Assembly: GCF_048268085.1 (NCBI RefSeq)
Contig: NZ_JBLWWF010000001.1
Location: 1-64,000 of the forward strand
Origin: Neptunicella sp048268085
GTDB lineage: Bacteria; Pseudomonadota; Gammaproteobacteria; Enterobacterales; Alteromonadaceae
Length of the DNA stretch: 64,000 nucleotides
Reading direction: 5' to 3'
The position numbers and the translations under genes were made by a program. Positions 44,493 to 53,083 of this stretch are shown in pieces (the first letter of the stretch is position 1; every line of letters starts with the position of its first letter). The notes beneath the pieces are model-generated. The model saw only the letters and a program-made list of their open reading frames with translations, was not told where the DNA came from and searched no databases.

Positions 44493-45665
44493 ATGTTTAA
44501 AGTCAAAACTTACAATCAAATATCGGTCAAGGGACTGGAGCGTTTTTGTCGAGAAAAATACGAGGTAGGTTCTGATATTGGTCATCCTGATGCCATTTTG
44601 TTACGAAGCCATAAATTACATAACGAAGTATTGGCTGATTCGGTGTTAGCAGTGGCTCGTGCTGGTGCCGGAGTTAATAATGTACCGGTGGGAGAGTACA
44701 GTAAAAAAGGCATCGTGGTGTTTAATACCCCCGGGGCCAACGCCAACGCCGTAAAAGAACTGGTGCTGGCTGGATTATTATTGGGTTCTCGCGGAATTAA
44801 AGCTGGTATCGACCATGTAAAAACCTTGGCTGATATTGATGATGCAGCAGAGTTGCATAAACTGCTCGAAGCCCAGAAAAAGCAGTTTGCCGGGCAGGAA
44901 TTAATGGGCAAGACACTGGGGATCGTCGGTTTGGGCGCAATTGGCTCCTTGGTGGCAGATATGGCGCTAGCGTTGGGAATGAACGTGATTGGCTATGATC
45001 CGGCATTATCGATTGATGCCGCTTGGCGTTTGTCCAGTGAAGTGCAAAAAGCGGATAATTTATCTTCATTATTATCTCGAGCTGATTATGTCAGTTTGCA
45101 TGTACCGGCTATTGATGCCACACAACATCTGATCAATCGCGAAACGCTTGAACAAGCTAAACAAGGCATGACTTTAGTTAACTTTGCCCGTGAAACTATT
45201 GTTGATCCTGCCGCGATTGTTGATGGGCTAGATAAAGGCAAACTTAAAGCCTATATCTGTGATTTTCCTGAACCGCAATTTTTTGGTCGAGACGATGTGA
45301 TTGCCATGCCACATATTGGCGCCTCAACGGCTGAGGCGGAAGATAATTGCGCAGTGATGGCGGCTAACCAGATTATCGATTACCTTGAAAATGGCAATAT
45401 CAAAAATTCGGTTAATTTTCCAGCCGTGAGTATGGCTCGTTGTGAAGGTCAGCGGATCATTTTTGCAAATGAAAATGTGCCAAAGGTGCTGGGCAACGTA
45501 TTGTCAGTATTGGCAGATAATAATGTTAACGTACTGGATATGGTTAACCGTAGTCGTGGTGATTTAGCCTATAACATTCTGGATGTAGAACAAATGCAAA
45601 ATGGTAATGTGATTGAGGCGATTCGCAATGTGGAGCATGTTATATCAGTGCGTTTGATAGACTAA
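44493..45665 (+). CDS. serA: D-3-phosphoglycerate dehydrogenase with ACT domain
   Basis: SerA oxidises 3-phosphoglycerate to 3-phosphohydroxypyruvate, the entry step of serine synthesis. In 390 residues it has the NAD-binding GLGAIG (146-151), catalytic Arg in NFARET, the Glu and His of the D-isomer dehydrogenases (MPHIGASTAEAE), and a C-terminal ACT domain (about 320-390) for serine feedback. It lacks the extra domain of longer forms. ATG 44493 is favoured by AGGA at a 7-base distance; ATG 44487 would add two residues. Confidence 0.94.
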   Translation: MFKVKTYNQISVKGLERFCREKYEVGSDIGHPDAILLRSHKLHNEVLADSVLAVARAGAGVNNVPVGEYSKKGIVVFNTPGANANAVKELVLAGLLLGSRGIKAGIDHVKTLADIDDAAELHKLLEAQKKQFAGQELMGKTLGIVGLGAIGSLVADMALALGMNVIGYDPALSIDAAWRLSSEVQKADNLSSLLSRADYVSLHVPAIDATQHLINRETLEQAKQGMTLVNFARETIVDPAAIVDGLDKGKLKAYICDFPEPQFFGRDDVIAMPHIGASTAEAEDNCAVMAANQIIDYLENGNIKNSVNFPAVSMARCEGQRIIFANENVPKVLGNVLSVLADNNVNVLDMVNRSRGDLAYNILDVEQMQNGNVIEAIRNVEHVISVRLID

Positions 45666-45698
45666 CGAGCAACGACGAGTTATCGAACGGGAAAATAG

Positions 45699-45724
45699 AA
45701 AAGGGATCAAGTGATCCCTTTTTT
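45699..45724. terminator. Bidirectional terminator between serA and the PstS-like gene
   Basis: AAAGGGATC / GATCCCTTT with an AAGT loop has a T run on the plus strand and, via its A-rich left flank, a T-rich tail on the minus strand. It separates the convergent serA and PstS-like genes. Confidence 0.9.
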
Positions 45725-45728
45725 GTAT

Positions 45729-46136
45729 TTAAAAGGTAGCCACGACCTTAACGCTGTCGTTCACCGCCGCGGCATCAACATAACCAATAATATTGGGATT
45801 GCTTGCTACCAGTGCAATGACTTCACTGTCATTAGCCTGATTTTGCGGAGGTGAGCCTTTGCCGGTAAACAACAGTTTTGACCAGTAAGCTTTGAGCTGG
45901 CTAGCAGACTTGTTTAAAACCTTGTCGTCGAACTCGGTACGAGCCGCCTGATCTTCTCCCTGATTGACCGGCACCGCTTTAGAGCCACCCGGAAAAGAAC
46001 TGGATTTACCTAGAAATATTTTACTGATGTCGTTGGCATCCATGGCATCGGCATTAGAAGGATGGACAATGACAGCAATATCAGCGCGGGCAATACTGCT
46101 AAGTAACATTAACGTGCAAAATAATAATGATTTCAT
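45729..46136 (-). CDS. Small PstS-like periplasmic phosphate-binding protein
   Basis: This 135-residue exported protein belongs to the short single-lobe relatives of phosphate-binding PstS. A signal peptide ends near ARA (about 18), and the mature part has IAVIVHPSNADAMDANDISKIFLG and FPGGSKAVPVNQ, plus NPNIIGYVDA, all PstS-type signatures. A full PstS has about 320 residues. ATG 46136 has AGGGGGA upstream; the longer frame runs back through the porin gene. It follows the porin by 10 bp, so both are one operon. Confidence 0.85.
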   Translation of the reverse strand: MKSLLFCTLMLLSSIARADIAVIVHPSNADAMDANDISKIFLGKSSSFPGGSKAVPVNQGEDQAARTEFDDKVLNKSASQLKAYWSKLLFTGKGSPPQNQANDSEVIALVASNPNIIGYVDAAAVNDSVKVVATF

Positions 46137-46146
46137 CTTTTCCCCC

Positions 46147-47352
46147 TTAAAAAACAAAGTCGATGCCGACAGCAAATAGTCCGGTACTGGCTTTATCGTC
46201 AGGTGTACCCAAACCAGTTGAGCTACTGGCGTCATAAATATCGCTGAATCTGCTATATTCAACCTTCAGTACCGCACTGTCGGTTAAATCATATTTAACC
46301 CCCGCCGTTATGCTGGTGTATTCAAATAGTTGACTATCCAGTACATTTTGTACCACCAGATTTGCCGGTACCATATTTCCATTTAGAGGAAACATAATGC
46401 CATTGAAATTTGCTGCAATAGCGGTGTTTCGGTCGGATTTTGCCTTGCCATAAGTAAGGTGGGGCATCCATTTTCCAAGCCGGTAACCTAAGCTGGCATA
46501 CCAGTTTTTAGTGGTCGAAATCAGAGAGTTTTTCACTTCCACCGTTGACCATTCAGCGTTAAATAACCAGTTATTGCTATCGTAGGTTAATCCGGTACCT
46601 AAAAAGGTGCCCTTGTCATCATCAATGATAAGTAATGAAGCTTTATCGCTGCCGGCTAACTGAACCAAGCCATTGTACAGACCACCCAAGCCGGGATCGT
46701 TTTGCTCTCGGGGAATGTTGACCTTAGTATTCATATAAGCAACAAACCATGACCAGGCATCATAAGAAAAAGTGACATTGGCACCATATAAGTTGTTTAA
46801 TTTACCCTCGGTAGGAAAGGTAGTAGCAAAAAAGGTGTCGTTGACGTTACCGTAAATGATATTGCTGGATACATCGACGTTACCCCAGTTGAAATTACTG
46901 ACTAAGCTAAGACCATCATAGGTTGAAAATAGCAAGCTATACATGGTTTTGGGTGGATTGATCCACGGATAAGCATAACCAACATCCAGATAATCAGAGT
47001 ATTTATAAAAAGGAATACGCAGACGTCCCGCTCTTAGCGTATTGTTGTCATTGAGCTCGTAACTCAAATACGCCCATTCAAAATTAACATCAAAATCATT
47101 TTCGCCACGAGACATAATTTGTACAGTGGCAGACAACCCTTCCCCTAATGGTGCAGAAGCCTGCAAGGCAAATTTGGATTGAGGTTTGAAATCAATATCG
47201 TCGGTATAAGGACTATTCCTGAATACATCGCTATCCGTTTCGACACCAGCAACTACCGAGCCAAAGCCATTAAAGGTGATTTCTGCCTGTGCTGAGAACA
47301 CCGAACAGATACCCATTAATATCGCACTAAATGGTATGAACGATTTTTTCAT
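46147..47352 (-). CDS. Outer membrane porin
   Basis: This 401-residue beta-barrel has a signal peptide cleaved after AQA (about 23) and a terminal Phe (FAVGIDFVF). It opens with ITFNGFGSVVAG and contains LRAGRLRIPFYKYSDYLDVGYAYPW, a porin class I associate with phosphate-regulated porins in Shewanella-type genomes. ATG 47352 has GGAG upstream. The upstream region holds TGACTAGAGTCA (47481-47492), a small palindrome, but no convincing Pho box. Coupling to the PstS-like gene suggests phosphate or anion uptake. Confidence 0.87.
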   Translation of the reverse strand: MKKSFIPFSAILMGICSVFSAQAEITFNGFGSVVAGVETDSDVFRNSPYTDDIDFKPQSKFALQASAPLGEGLSATVQIMSRGENDFDVNFEWAYLSYELNDNNTLRAGRLRIPFYKYSDYLDVGYAYPWINPPKTMYSLLFSTYDGLSLVSNFNWGNVDVSSNIIYGNVNDTFFATTFPTEGKLNNLYGANVTFSYDAWSWFVAYMNTKVNIPREQNDPGLGGLYNGLVQLAGSDKASLLIIDDDKGTFLGTGLTYDSNNWLFNAEWSTVEVKNSLISTTKNWYASLGYRLGKWMPHLTYGKAKSDRNTAIAANFNGIMFPLNGNMVPANLVVQNVLDSQLFEYTSITAGVKYDLTDSAVLKVEYSRFSDIYDASSSTGLGTPDDKASTGLFAVGIDFVF

Positions 47353-47528
47353 ATTTATTGCTCCAACAAATTGAGTGTGTGAGGAATTAGTTATTAAACA
47401 GAAACTTACCCTCAATATTTAAAGTAGTTGATGGTTTTTTAAATGCAATTTAATCCTCATAAGATAAACAAAATAATGAATGACTAGAGTCACTTACGAA
47501 ATTTAATCGACTTGGTCTCATTCCTACG

Positions 47529-47557
47529 TTGTAACTTGCCGGTTCGCCACGTAAAAT
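47529..47557 (+). promoter_or_regulatory. Promoter of rnpB
   Basis: TTGTAA (47529-47534) and TAAAAT (47552-47557) are exactly 17 bases apart and end 7 bases before the inferred 5' end of RNase P RNA. Confidence 0.8.
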
Positions 47558-47564
47558 CCGCCGC

Positions 47565-47927
<363 letters not shown>

Positions 47928-48589
47928 TTTCATTCGTTTTTGAATTAACGACGTTTTACACTCGCGCTCAGTTAGCTATTATCCTGAATACGTCCTTATG
48001 CATTAGATATGGTGTTTTGATTACATCAATATACATCTATTTACAGTTACTTTGAGATGAGCTGATTATTCTTAGCGCCTGACACAGCGATTGGCAGGCG
48101 ATAGTCAATGAATAAAGGCAAGATCGTTGCTCAGCAGAATAACCTTTATCTTGCGGTAATACTGCTATTTGGATGTTGGAGTTGTAAGCTCAGTGTCGGT
48201 GAGTTTGCCGATCAACCGCCTCAGTCATTTTTATCCAATGGTTCTGCAGCGCCGTTTATGCTTAATCCATATGGGATGCAGGCTGACGTAAATGGTTATT
48301 ATATTGCTGTAAAGCCAATTAGGGTGGTTAAGCATCGAAGTGACATCCGCAATAACGTGACCAGATGTGCCAGTTGGTCGGAAGTCATACTTTGGCATGA
48401 CCCTGACGATTATTTTCAACAGTTTATTGATGGCATCACGTTATTTGGTTTCCTGTTCACCAGTGTTTATGGTTATTTTTTTAATCTGCCGGTGTCGGAT
48501 TGCTATCTATAGTTTCGCTTATCTGCTGGTAACGTTTTGTTATACAACGTTATACTGCCCATTATGCTAATCCATATTATGATCATAAA
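47928..48589. other. Region between rnpB and the M20 peptidase gene without a convincing gene
   Basis: These 660 bp hold no reading frame I can support. An open frame of 134 codons at 48108-48512 (plus) has no family resemblance and no ribosome site. GCGCCTG...CAGGCG near 48080-48100 can fold. Just before the peptidase gene, TAACGTT (48530-48536) and AACGTTA (48546-48552) form an inverted repeat, and GTTATAC occurs twice 10 bp apart (48539, 48549), possibly its promoter/operator with TATACT as -10. Confidence 0.4.
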
Positions 48590-50056
48590 ATGAAAAAGTT
48601 CATCGTTAGCTTGTTGCTGTTACTCCTGATACTCGTAGCTATTTTATTGCTACGCGGTTTGACCTTATATTCGGATAATCAATATCAGGTAGAACATCCT
48701 ATACAGGCGGTAGCGATAAATCAGGACCAAGCTGTTAAGCACTTATCTTCGGCAATTCAAATACCGACCGTTTCCTATGACGACGCTAATCGTGTCGATC
48801 ATCAGCGTTTTTTAGAATTTCATGCGCTGTTACAACAAGCTTTTCCGTTGCTACATCAACGAGCCAGCTTGAAAAAAATTAATGATTACAGTCTGGTGTA
48901 TTATGTAGCGGGTGCCGATCCCACCTTAAAACCAACGCTATTTATGGGGCATATGGACGTCGTTCCGGTAGACGAGGCAACGCTTGACCAGTGGAGTCAC
49001 CCTCCTTTTAGCGGAGCCGTTCAAAATAACCTGATTTTTGGGCGCGGAGCCATTGATGACAAAGTGACAGTCATGGCTTTAATGGAAGCAATGGAATTAC
49101 TGTTAAAAAATAACATTCAGCCACAGCGCAGTATTTATTTTGCTTTTGGTCATGACGAAGAAATTGGTGGTGAACAGGGCGCTAAAGCTATCGCGGCATA
49201 TTTTGCTCAGCAGCACATTCAGTTTGAATTTGTGTTGGATGAAGGCGGTGCGGTTACAAAGGGAATGATGCCAGGTGTTGACTCTGCGGTAGCCATGGTG
49301 GGAATAGCAGAAAAAGGTTTTGTGAATTTCCGTTTAACTGTCAATTCGGAAGGTGGACATTCTTCCCAACCCCCCGAGCATACGGCAGTGGGGATATTAA
49401 GTCAGGCTATTGTCAAGGTCGAGAATACGCCTTTTGCCAGCAAGTTAGATTTTATCCAGCAAACTTTTGATGCTGTTGGTTACTACACGCCATTAAGTAG
49501 TCGTTTACCCATGGCTAATTTATGGTTGTTATCGCCAGTGGTTAAACAGGTTCTATTGGCTAAAGCCAGCACAGCGGCAGGGATCCATACCACGATTGCC
49601 CCAACGATGTTGCAGGGCAGTTCTAAATCTAATGTATTGCCATCCCAGGCTTCTGCGGTAATTAATTTCAGAATTCTACCCGGTGATAGTATTGGCAGTA
49701 TTGAGCAGCATATTCAGCAGGCTATCAATGATCCTCGCGTCCATATTGAGTCTTTTATGGGTAACGAACCTTCACCAGTATCACCTACCGATAGTTTGGG
49801 ATTCAAGTTGATAGAACAAACCATCCGCCGACTGGATCGCGATATTCTGGTTGCCCCTTATCTGGTCCAAGGAGGAACAGATTCCAAGTACTTTTATGGC
49901 TTATCCAGTAATGTGTATCGTTTTATGATGGTGGGACTGGATCCTGTTAGCATGAAACAATTTCATGGCATCAATGAACAAATTTCGATAACGGATTACT
50001 TGCGGGCGATTCAATTTTATTATGCTTTACTACAACAAACCTCCCTCAATAATTGA
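48590..50056 (+). CDS. M20-family metallopeptidase, carboxypeptidase S / PM20D1-like
   Basis: This 488-residue zinc-dependent hydrolase has an N-terminal membrane anchor (about 4-24). Metal-binding motifs are GHMDVVP (His and catalytic Asp), GRGAIDDK, and GHDEEIGGEQGA with the catalytic Glu pair; a dimerisation domain follows (about 245-365), then the final FHGINEQIS histidine. Larger M20 members of this type cleave peptides or N-acyl amino acids. The anchor suggests action in the periplasm. It appears to be a single-gene unit. Confidence 0.92.
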   Translation: MKKFIVSLLLLLLILVAILLLRGLTLYSDNQYQVEHPIQAVAINQDQAVKHLSSAIQIPTVSYDDANRVDHQRFLEFHALLQQAFPLLHQRASLKKINDYSLVYYVAGADPTLKPTLFMGHMDVVPVDEATLDQWSHPPFSGAVQNNLIFGRGAIDDKVTVMALMEAMELLLKNNIQPQRSIYFAFGHDEEIGGEQGAKAIAAYFAQQHIQFEFVLDEGGAVTKGMMPGVDSAVAMVGIAEKGFVNFRLTVNSEGGHSSQPPEHTAVGILSQAIVKVENTPFASKLDFIQQTFDAVGYYTPLSSRLPMANLWLLSPVVKQVLLAKASTAAGIHTTIAPTMLQGSSKSNVLPSQASAVINFRILPGDSIGSIEQHIQQAINDPRVHIESFMGNEPSPVSPTDSLGFKLIEQTIRRLDRDILVAPYLVQGGTDSKYFYGLSSNVYRFMMVGLDPVSMKQFHGINEQISITDYLRAIQFYYALLQQTSLNN

Positions 50057-50063
50057 GGGAGGT
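50039..50063 (-). terminator. Hairpin overlapping the M20 peptidase stop codon
   Basis: ACCTCCCTCAA / TTGAGGGAGGT is an 11-bp perfect stem with a 3-base loop that includes the TGA stop of the M20 gene. On the plus strand no T run follows; on the minus strand TTTGTTGT does, so it may terminate the small membrane-protein transcript ending at 50096. Confidence 0.5.
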
Positions 50064-50095
50064 ATGGCTTACAAAGCAATTCAAGATAGAAGGGA

Positions 50096-50260
50096 TTATT
50101 CTTCGGAGGCTTTGTGAATAAATGCGCTGCCTAAAATAACAAACATCAATCCAATACCATAAAAGGATAATTGTTCGCCGAGTATTGCAGCGGCAAAAAA
50201 GGCCACACCACTGGCAATAAAAAGATAGCCACTTTTTTTACTTTTATTGACTGTTTGCAT
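50096..50260 (-). CDS. Small two-helix membrane protein
   Basis: This 54-residue protein has two transmembrane helices (about 12-27 and 31-49, with a LGEQLSFYGIG turn), basic ends before helix 1 and HKASEE at the tail. GGAG lies 6 bases before ATG 50260. No function can be assigned; the good ribosome site and clean topology support it as a real small gene. Confidence 0.6.
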   Translation of the reverse strand: MQTVNKSKKSGYLFIASGVAFFAAAILGEQLSFYGIGLMFVILGSAFIHKASEE

Positions 50261-50368
50261 AGGAGGCTCCTTATTACTAATCAATACGCTCTATACAGAA
50301 TCCACGATAACGCTGTCTGTTTTTAAGCACAAGTTTATTTGGGGTGATAATTGAGCAAAATATCAGAG

Positions 50369-51007
50369 TTAAATCACGTAGTAATAAATAGCAAAGTAGT
50401 GACAGCTGCAGCCGGCAATAACAAATAAATGCCAAATTGCATGGGTATATTTGGTTTGCTTGGCCATATAAAAAATGACACCAACACTGAAACAGAGTCC
50501 ACCGATAACGAGTAACCATAAACCGGCACCAGGTAATGCCTGATAAAGAGGATAAATAAGCAGTACCGCAAACCAGCCCATGATCAAATAAGTCGCGACA
50601 GAGATTTTCGGATAGCGACTTTTGGCAATCCATTTAAATGTCACACCAAATAAGGCCAAAGCCCAAATAATAGTTGTGGCTATTCCTCCGAGCCAACCAC
50701 CAATACTGAGCAATAGAAACGGTGTATTCGTCCCTGCGATGAGTAAATAAATGGCGCTATGATCAAATAATTTCAAGACGCCTTTAAGACGTTGTTGACT
50801 GACGGCATGATAAATTGTTGAAGTGAGGAACATTAGGATCAGTGATGCACCATAAATCGCCGATGCGGTGATCGCCACACTGGTATCTGAATTAATCAAT
50901 AAAAATACTAACCCGACAATGGATACAATCAAGCCGATGCCGTGACTCAGGCTATTCATCCATTCTTCAGCGATAGAATAGGGACGTGTTGGGGAAGTTG
51001 GAGTCAT
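50369..51007 (-). CDS. trhA: Hemolysin III family membrane protein
   Basis: This 212-residue protein has seven hydrophobic segments and belongs to the hemolysin III/PAQR-like family (YqfA/TrhA in E. coli, linked to membrane lipid homeostasis). Conserved residues include NSLSHGIGL near the N-terminus, STIYHAV and FDHSAIYLLIAGTNTPF, and the C-terminal HAIWHLFVIAG, which provide the proposed metal-binding Ser/His/Asp set. It is divergent from mraZ. Confidence 0.92.
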   Translation of the reverse strand: MTPTSPTRPYSIAEEWMNSLSHGIGLIVSIVGLVFLLINSDTSVAITASAIYGASLILMFLTSTIYHAVSQQRLKGVLKLFDHSAIYLLIAGTNTPFLLLSIGGWLGGIATTIIWALALFGVTFKWIAKSRYPKISVATYLIMGWFAVLLIYPLYQALPGAGLWLLVIGGLCFSVGVIFYMAKQTKYTHAIWHLFVIAGCSCHYFAIYYYVI

Positions 51008-51281
51008 CAGATTTAGTCAACTATATGAAATGTTATTATCAATAATAGCTTTTCAGCGCACAACTGTACACTGAAATTGTACGACACTTTATCAGTCGCG
51101 TCATTGTTATCTATATGAGGGCAATTTGCGACACTAGCGTAGCGGTTATTCATCGCCTTCCTACTTTATAGAACGCAAGCCTTAAAAGGCGATTAGACAT
51201 GAACTTCAATGAATTCAATCACTTTCATTTGTGTGTTGGTTTCACGACACTCAGCGCCCCGTAAATTAAGGCCTTTTTCCC

Positions 51282-51311
51282 TTGACATGGTGGTCGGGTG
51301 GTACCTAAACT
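51282..51311 (+). promoter_or_regulatory. Promoter of the dcw cluster (Pmra)
   Basis: A consensus TTGACA (51282-51287) is followed after 18 bases by TAAACT (51306-51311). It lies about 60 bp before mraZ, directly upstream of the MraZ repeats. The rest of the 362-bp gap (51008-51281) shows no gene. Confidence 0.7.
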
Positions 51312-51318
51312 GTCAAAT

Positions 51319-51343
51319 GTGGGTAATAGTGGTAGAAAGTGGA
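51319..51343 (+). promoter_or_regulatory. MraZ operator repeats
   Basis: Three GTGG boxes occur at 51319 (GTGGG), 51329 (GTGGT) and 51339 (GTGGA) with exact 10-bp spacing, the arrangement of MraZ-binding repeats (TGGGN-N5) known from E. coli. They sit just downstream of the promoter, so MraZ would repress the cluster it heads. Confidence 0.8.
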
Positions 51344-51369
51344 TCTAATAACTTCAATAGGCGAGGGCA

Positions 51370-51828
51370 ATGTTCCGCAGCGCTAATGCAATTAATCTGG
51401 ATGTGAAAGGACGTATAACGATCCCAACCCGGTATCGTCAGACACTGCTGGATGATTGTCAGGGACAGCTTGTATGCACAATCGACATAAAACAACCCTG
51501 TCTACTACTATACCCACTCCCTGAATGGGAAGAAATAGAGTTAAAACTCAGCCAGTTATCCAGTATGAATCCTCACGAACGACGTATGCAGCGCTTATTG
51601 CTCGGTTATGCCACTGAAGGGGAAATGGATAAAAATGGTCGTTTCTTATTATCCTCGCCTCTGCGCCAACATGCCGGTTTAGATAAGCAAATCATGCTGG
51701 TTGGACAGATGAACAAATTTGAATTGTGGGATGCTGATGAATGGCACAAACAGATCTCTGAGGACAAAGAAATCGAGAAACTGGCTAACTTTGAACCGAC
51801 CGAAAGGTTACAGGAATTTTCATATTAA
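51370..51828 (+). CDS. mraZ: Transcriptional regulator MraZ
   Basis: MraZ is a ring-forming DNA-binding protein that represses the dcw operon, including its own gene. The 152 residues contain two AbrB-like repeats with the DxxxR-type motifs DVKGRITIPTRYR and DKNGRFLLSSPLR. GAGGG precedes the ATG. The stop overlaps rsmH (TAATG). Confidence 0.97.
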   Translation: MFRSANAINLDVKGRITIPTRYRQTLLDDCQGQLVCTIDIKQPCLLLYPLPEWEEIELKLSQLSSMNPHERRMQRLLLGYATEGEMDKNGRFLLSSPLRQHAGLDKQIMLVGQMNKFELWDADEWHKQISEDKEIEKLANFEPTERLQEFSY

Positions 51829-52766
51829 TGAGCAGCGAATTTGCCCATCAATCGGTGCTTTTAACGGAGTCAATACAGGCTCTGAATATTAAAGCAGACG
51901 GCACCTACCTTGATGCAACCTTTGGTCGTGGTGGGCATTCGCGTGCTATTTTGCAACAATTAGGTAGTAACGGCAGATTGTATGCTGTTGATCGTGATCC
52001 TCAGGCGATACAAGCTGCACAATTGCTGGAACAACAAGATCCCCGCTTTACTATTATCCACAGTCCTTTCTCTGAACTTGAAACCGTTACCCACACTCTC
52101 GGTATTCAGGGCCAAATTGATGGTATTTTAATGGATCTCGGTGTGTCTTCACCGCAGCTGGATGACGCAGAACGTGGTTTTAGTTTTTTGCGTGACGGTC
52201 CATTGGATATGCGAATGGATACTACTCGCGGTATCAGTGCCGCGGAGTGGCTTAAATATGCTGACGAGCAGGATATTACACAAGTCATTAAAGAATTTGG
52301 TGAAGAAAAATTTGGCAAGCGTATTGCCCATGCCATTGTAAATAGTCGTGACGAGCATCCACTGACCCACACTCATCAGCTTGCCGCGCTAATCGATCAG
52401 GCCGTACCGGTAAAGGAAAAACATAAGCATCCTGCTACCCGCAGTTTTCAAGCCATCCGCATCTATATCAATAGCGAGCTGGATGAAGTCAGGGATGGAT
52501 TGAAAGGGGCTTTAACAGCACTTAAATCTGAGGGGCGTCTGGCGGTAATCAGTTTTCATTCGCTTGAAGATCGTATGGTCAAACGTTTTATGCGTGAGCA
52601 GAGTCGTGGTAAGCAATACCCGGCTGGTTTTCCGGTTACGGATACTGAAATTAATGCCAGTAAAGCGATGAAGTTGATTGGCAAAGCGATTAAACCCAGC
52701 GCTGAGGAAGTAGAGCGTAATACTCGCTCGCGCAGCTCAGTGCTAAGAGTGGCGGAAAAGTTATGA
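51828..52766 (+). CDS. rsmH: 16S rRNA (cytosine1402-N4)-methyltransferase RsmH
   Basis: RsmH adds the base methyl group to C1402 of 16S rRNA, complementing RsmI. The 312 residues include ATFGRGGHSRAIL (SAM-binding), LMDLGVSSPQLDDAERGFSF, and HSLEDRMVKRFMR plus KPSAEEVERNTRSRSS near the end. It is a fixed second gene of the dcw cluster; ftsL overlaps it by 4 bp. Confidence 0.97.
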   Translation: MSSEFAHQSVLLTESIQALNIKADGTYLDATFGRGGHSRAILQQLGSNGRLYAVDRDPQAIQAAQLLEQQDPRFTIIHSPFSELETVTHTLGIQGQIDGILMDLGVSSPQLDDAERGFSFLRDGPLDMRMDTTRGISAAEWLKYADEQDITQVIKEFGEEKFGKRIAHAIVNSRDEHPLTHTHQLAALIDQAVPVKEKHKHPATRSFQAIRIYINSELDEVRDGLKGALTALKSEGRLAVISFHSLEDRMVKRFMREQSRGKQYPAGFPVTDTEINASKAMKLIGKAIKPSAEEVERNTRSRSSVLRVAEKL

Positions 52767-53083
52767 GTCAGTCTGCCGAAAGAATCAATTTAGCGGGTTT
52801 GATCTTAAATGATCTTCTCCATCATCCATGGCGTATTTTGTTGTTTGCCCTGGTCATTTTAAGTGCCATTGGGGTGGTATTAAGTACCCATCACAATCGT
52901 CAACTGTCGATTGTACTGGAATCCTTGATGCAGGAACGGGATCAGCTGGATGTGGAATGGCGTCATTTGATTCTGGAACAATCAGTCTTGACCGAGCATA
53001 ACCGAATTGAAAATGTGGTGCGTAAGCAATTAAATATGCGCCGTCCTACACCGGATGAAGAAGTCGTGGTGAGGATTAAATGA
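52763..53083 (+). CDS. ftsL: Cell division protein FtsL
   Basis: FtsL is a bitopic membrane protein forming the FtsQLB complex that activates FtsWI. The 106 residues have a short cytoplasmic start, one helix (about 21-40) and a periplasmic leucine-zipper-like coil (RQLSIVLESLMQERDQLDVEW) ending with LNMRRPTPDEEVVV. It overlaps both neighbours by 4 bp. Confidence 0.93.
   Translation: MSQSAERINLAGLILNDLLHHPWRILLFALVILSAIGVVLSTHHNRQLSIVLESLMQERDQLDVEWRHLILEQSVLTEHNRIENVVRKQLNMRRPTPDEEVVVRIK

Noticed and set aside
47353..47564. Pho box upstream of the porin
   Set aside because: I looked for CTGTCAT-like repeats and found only a TGACTAGAGTCA dyad, which does not fit the PhoB consensus.
48108..48512. 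134-codon plus-strand open frame between rnpB and the M20 peptidase gene
   Set aside because: No ribosome site, no recognisable family, abrupt changes of composition along the protein, and no operon context. Treated as noncoding.
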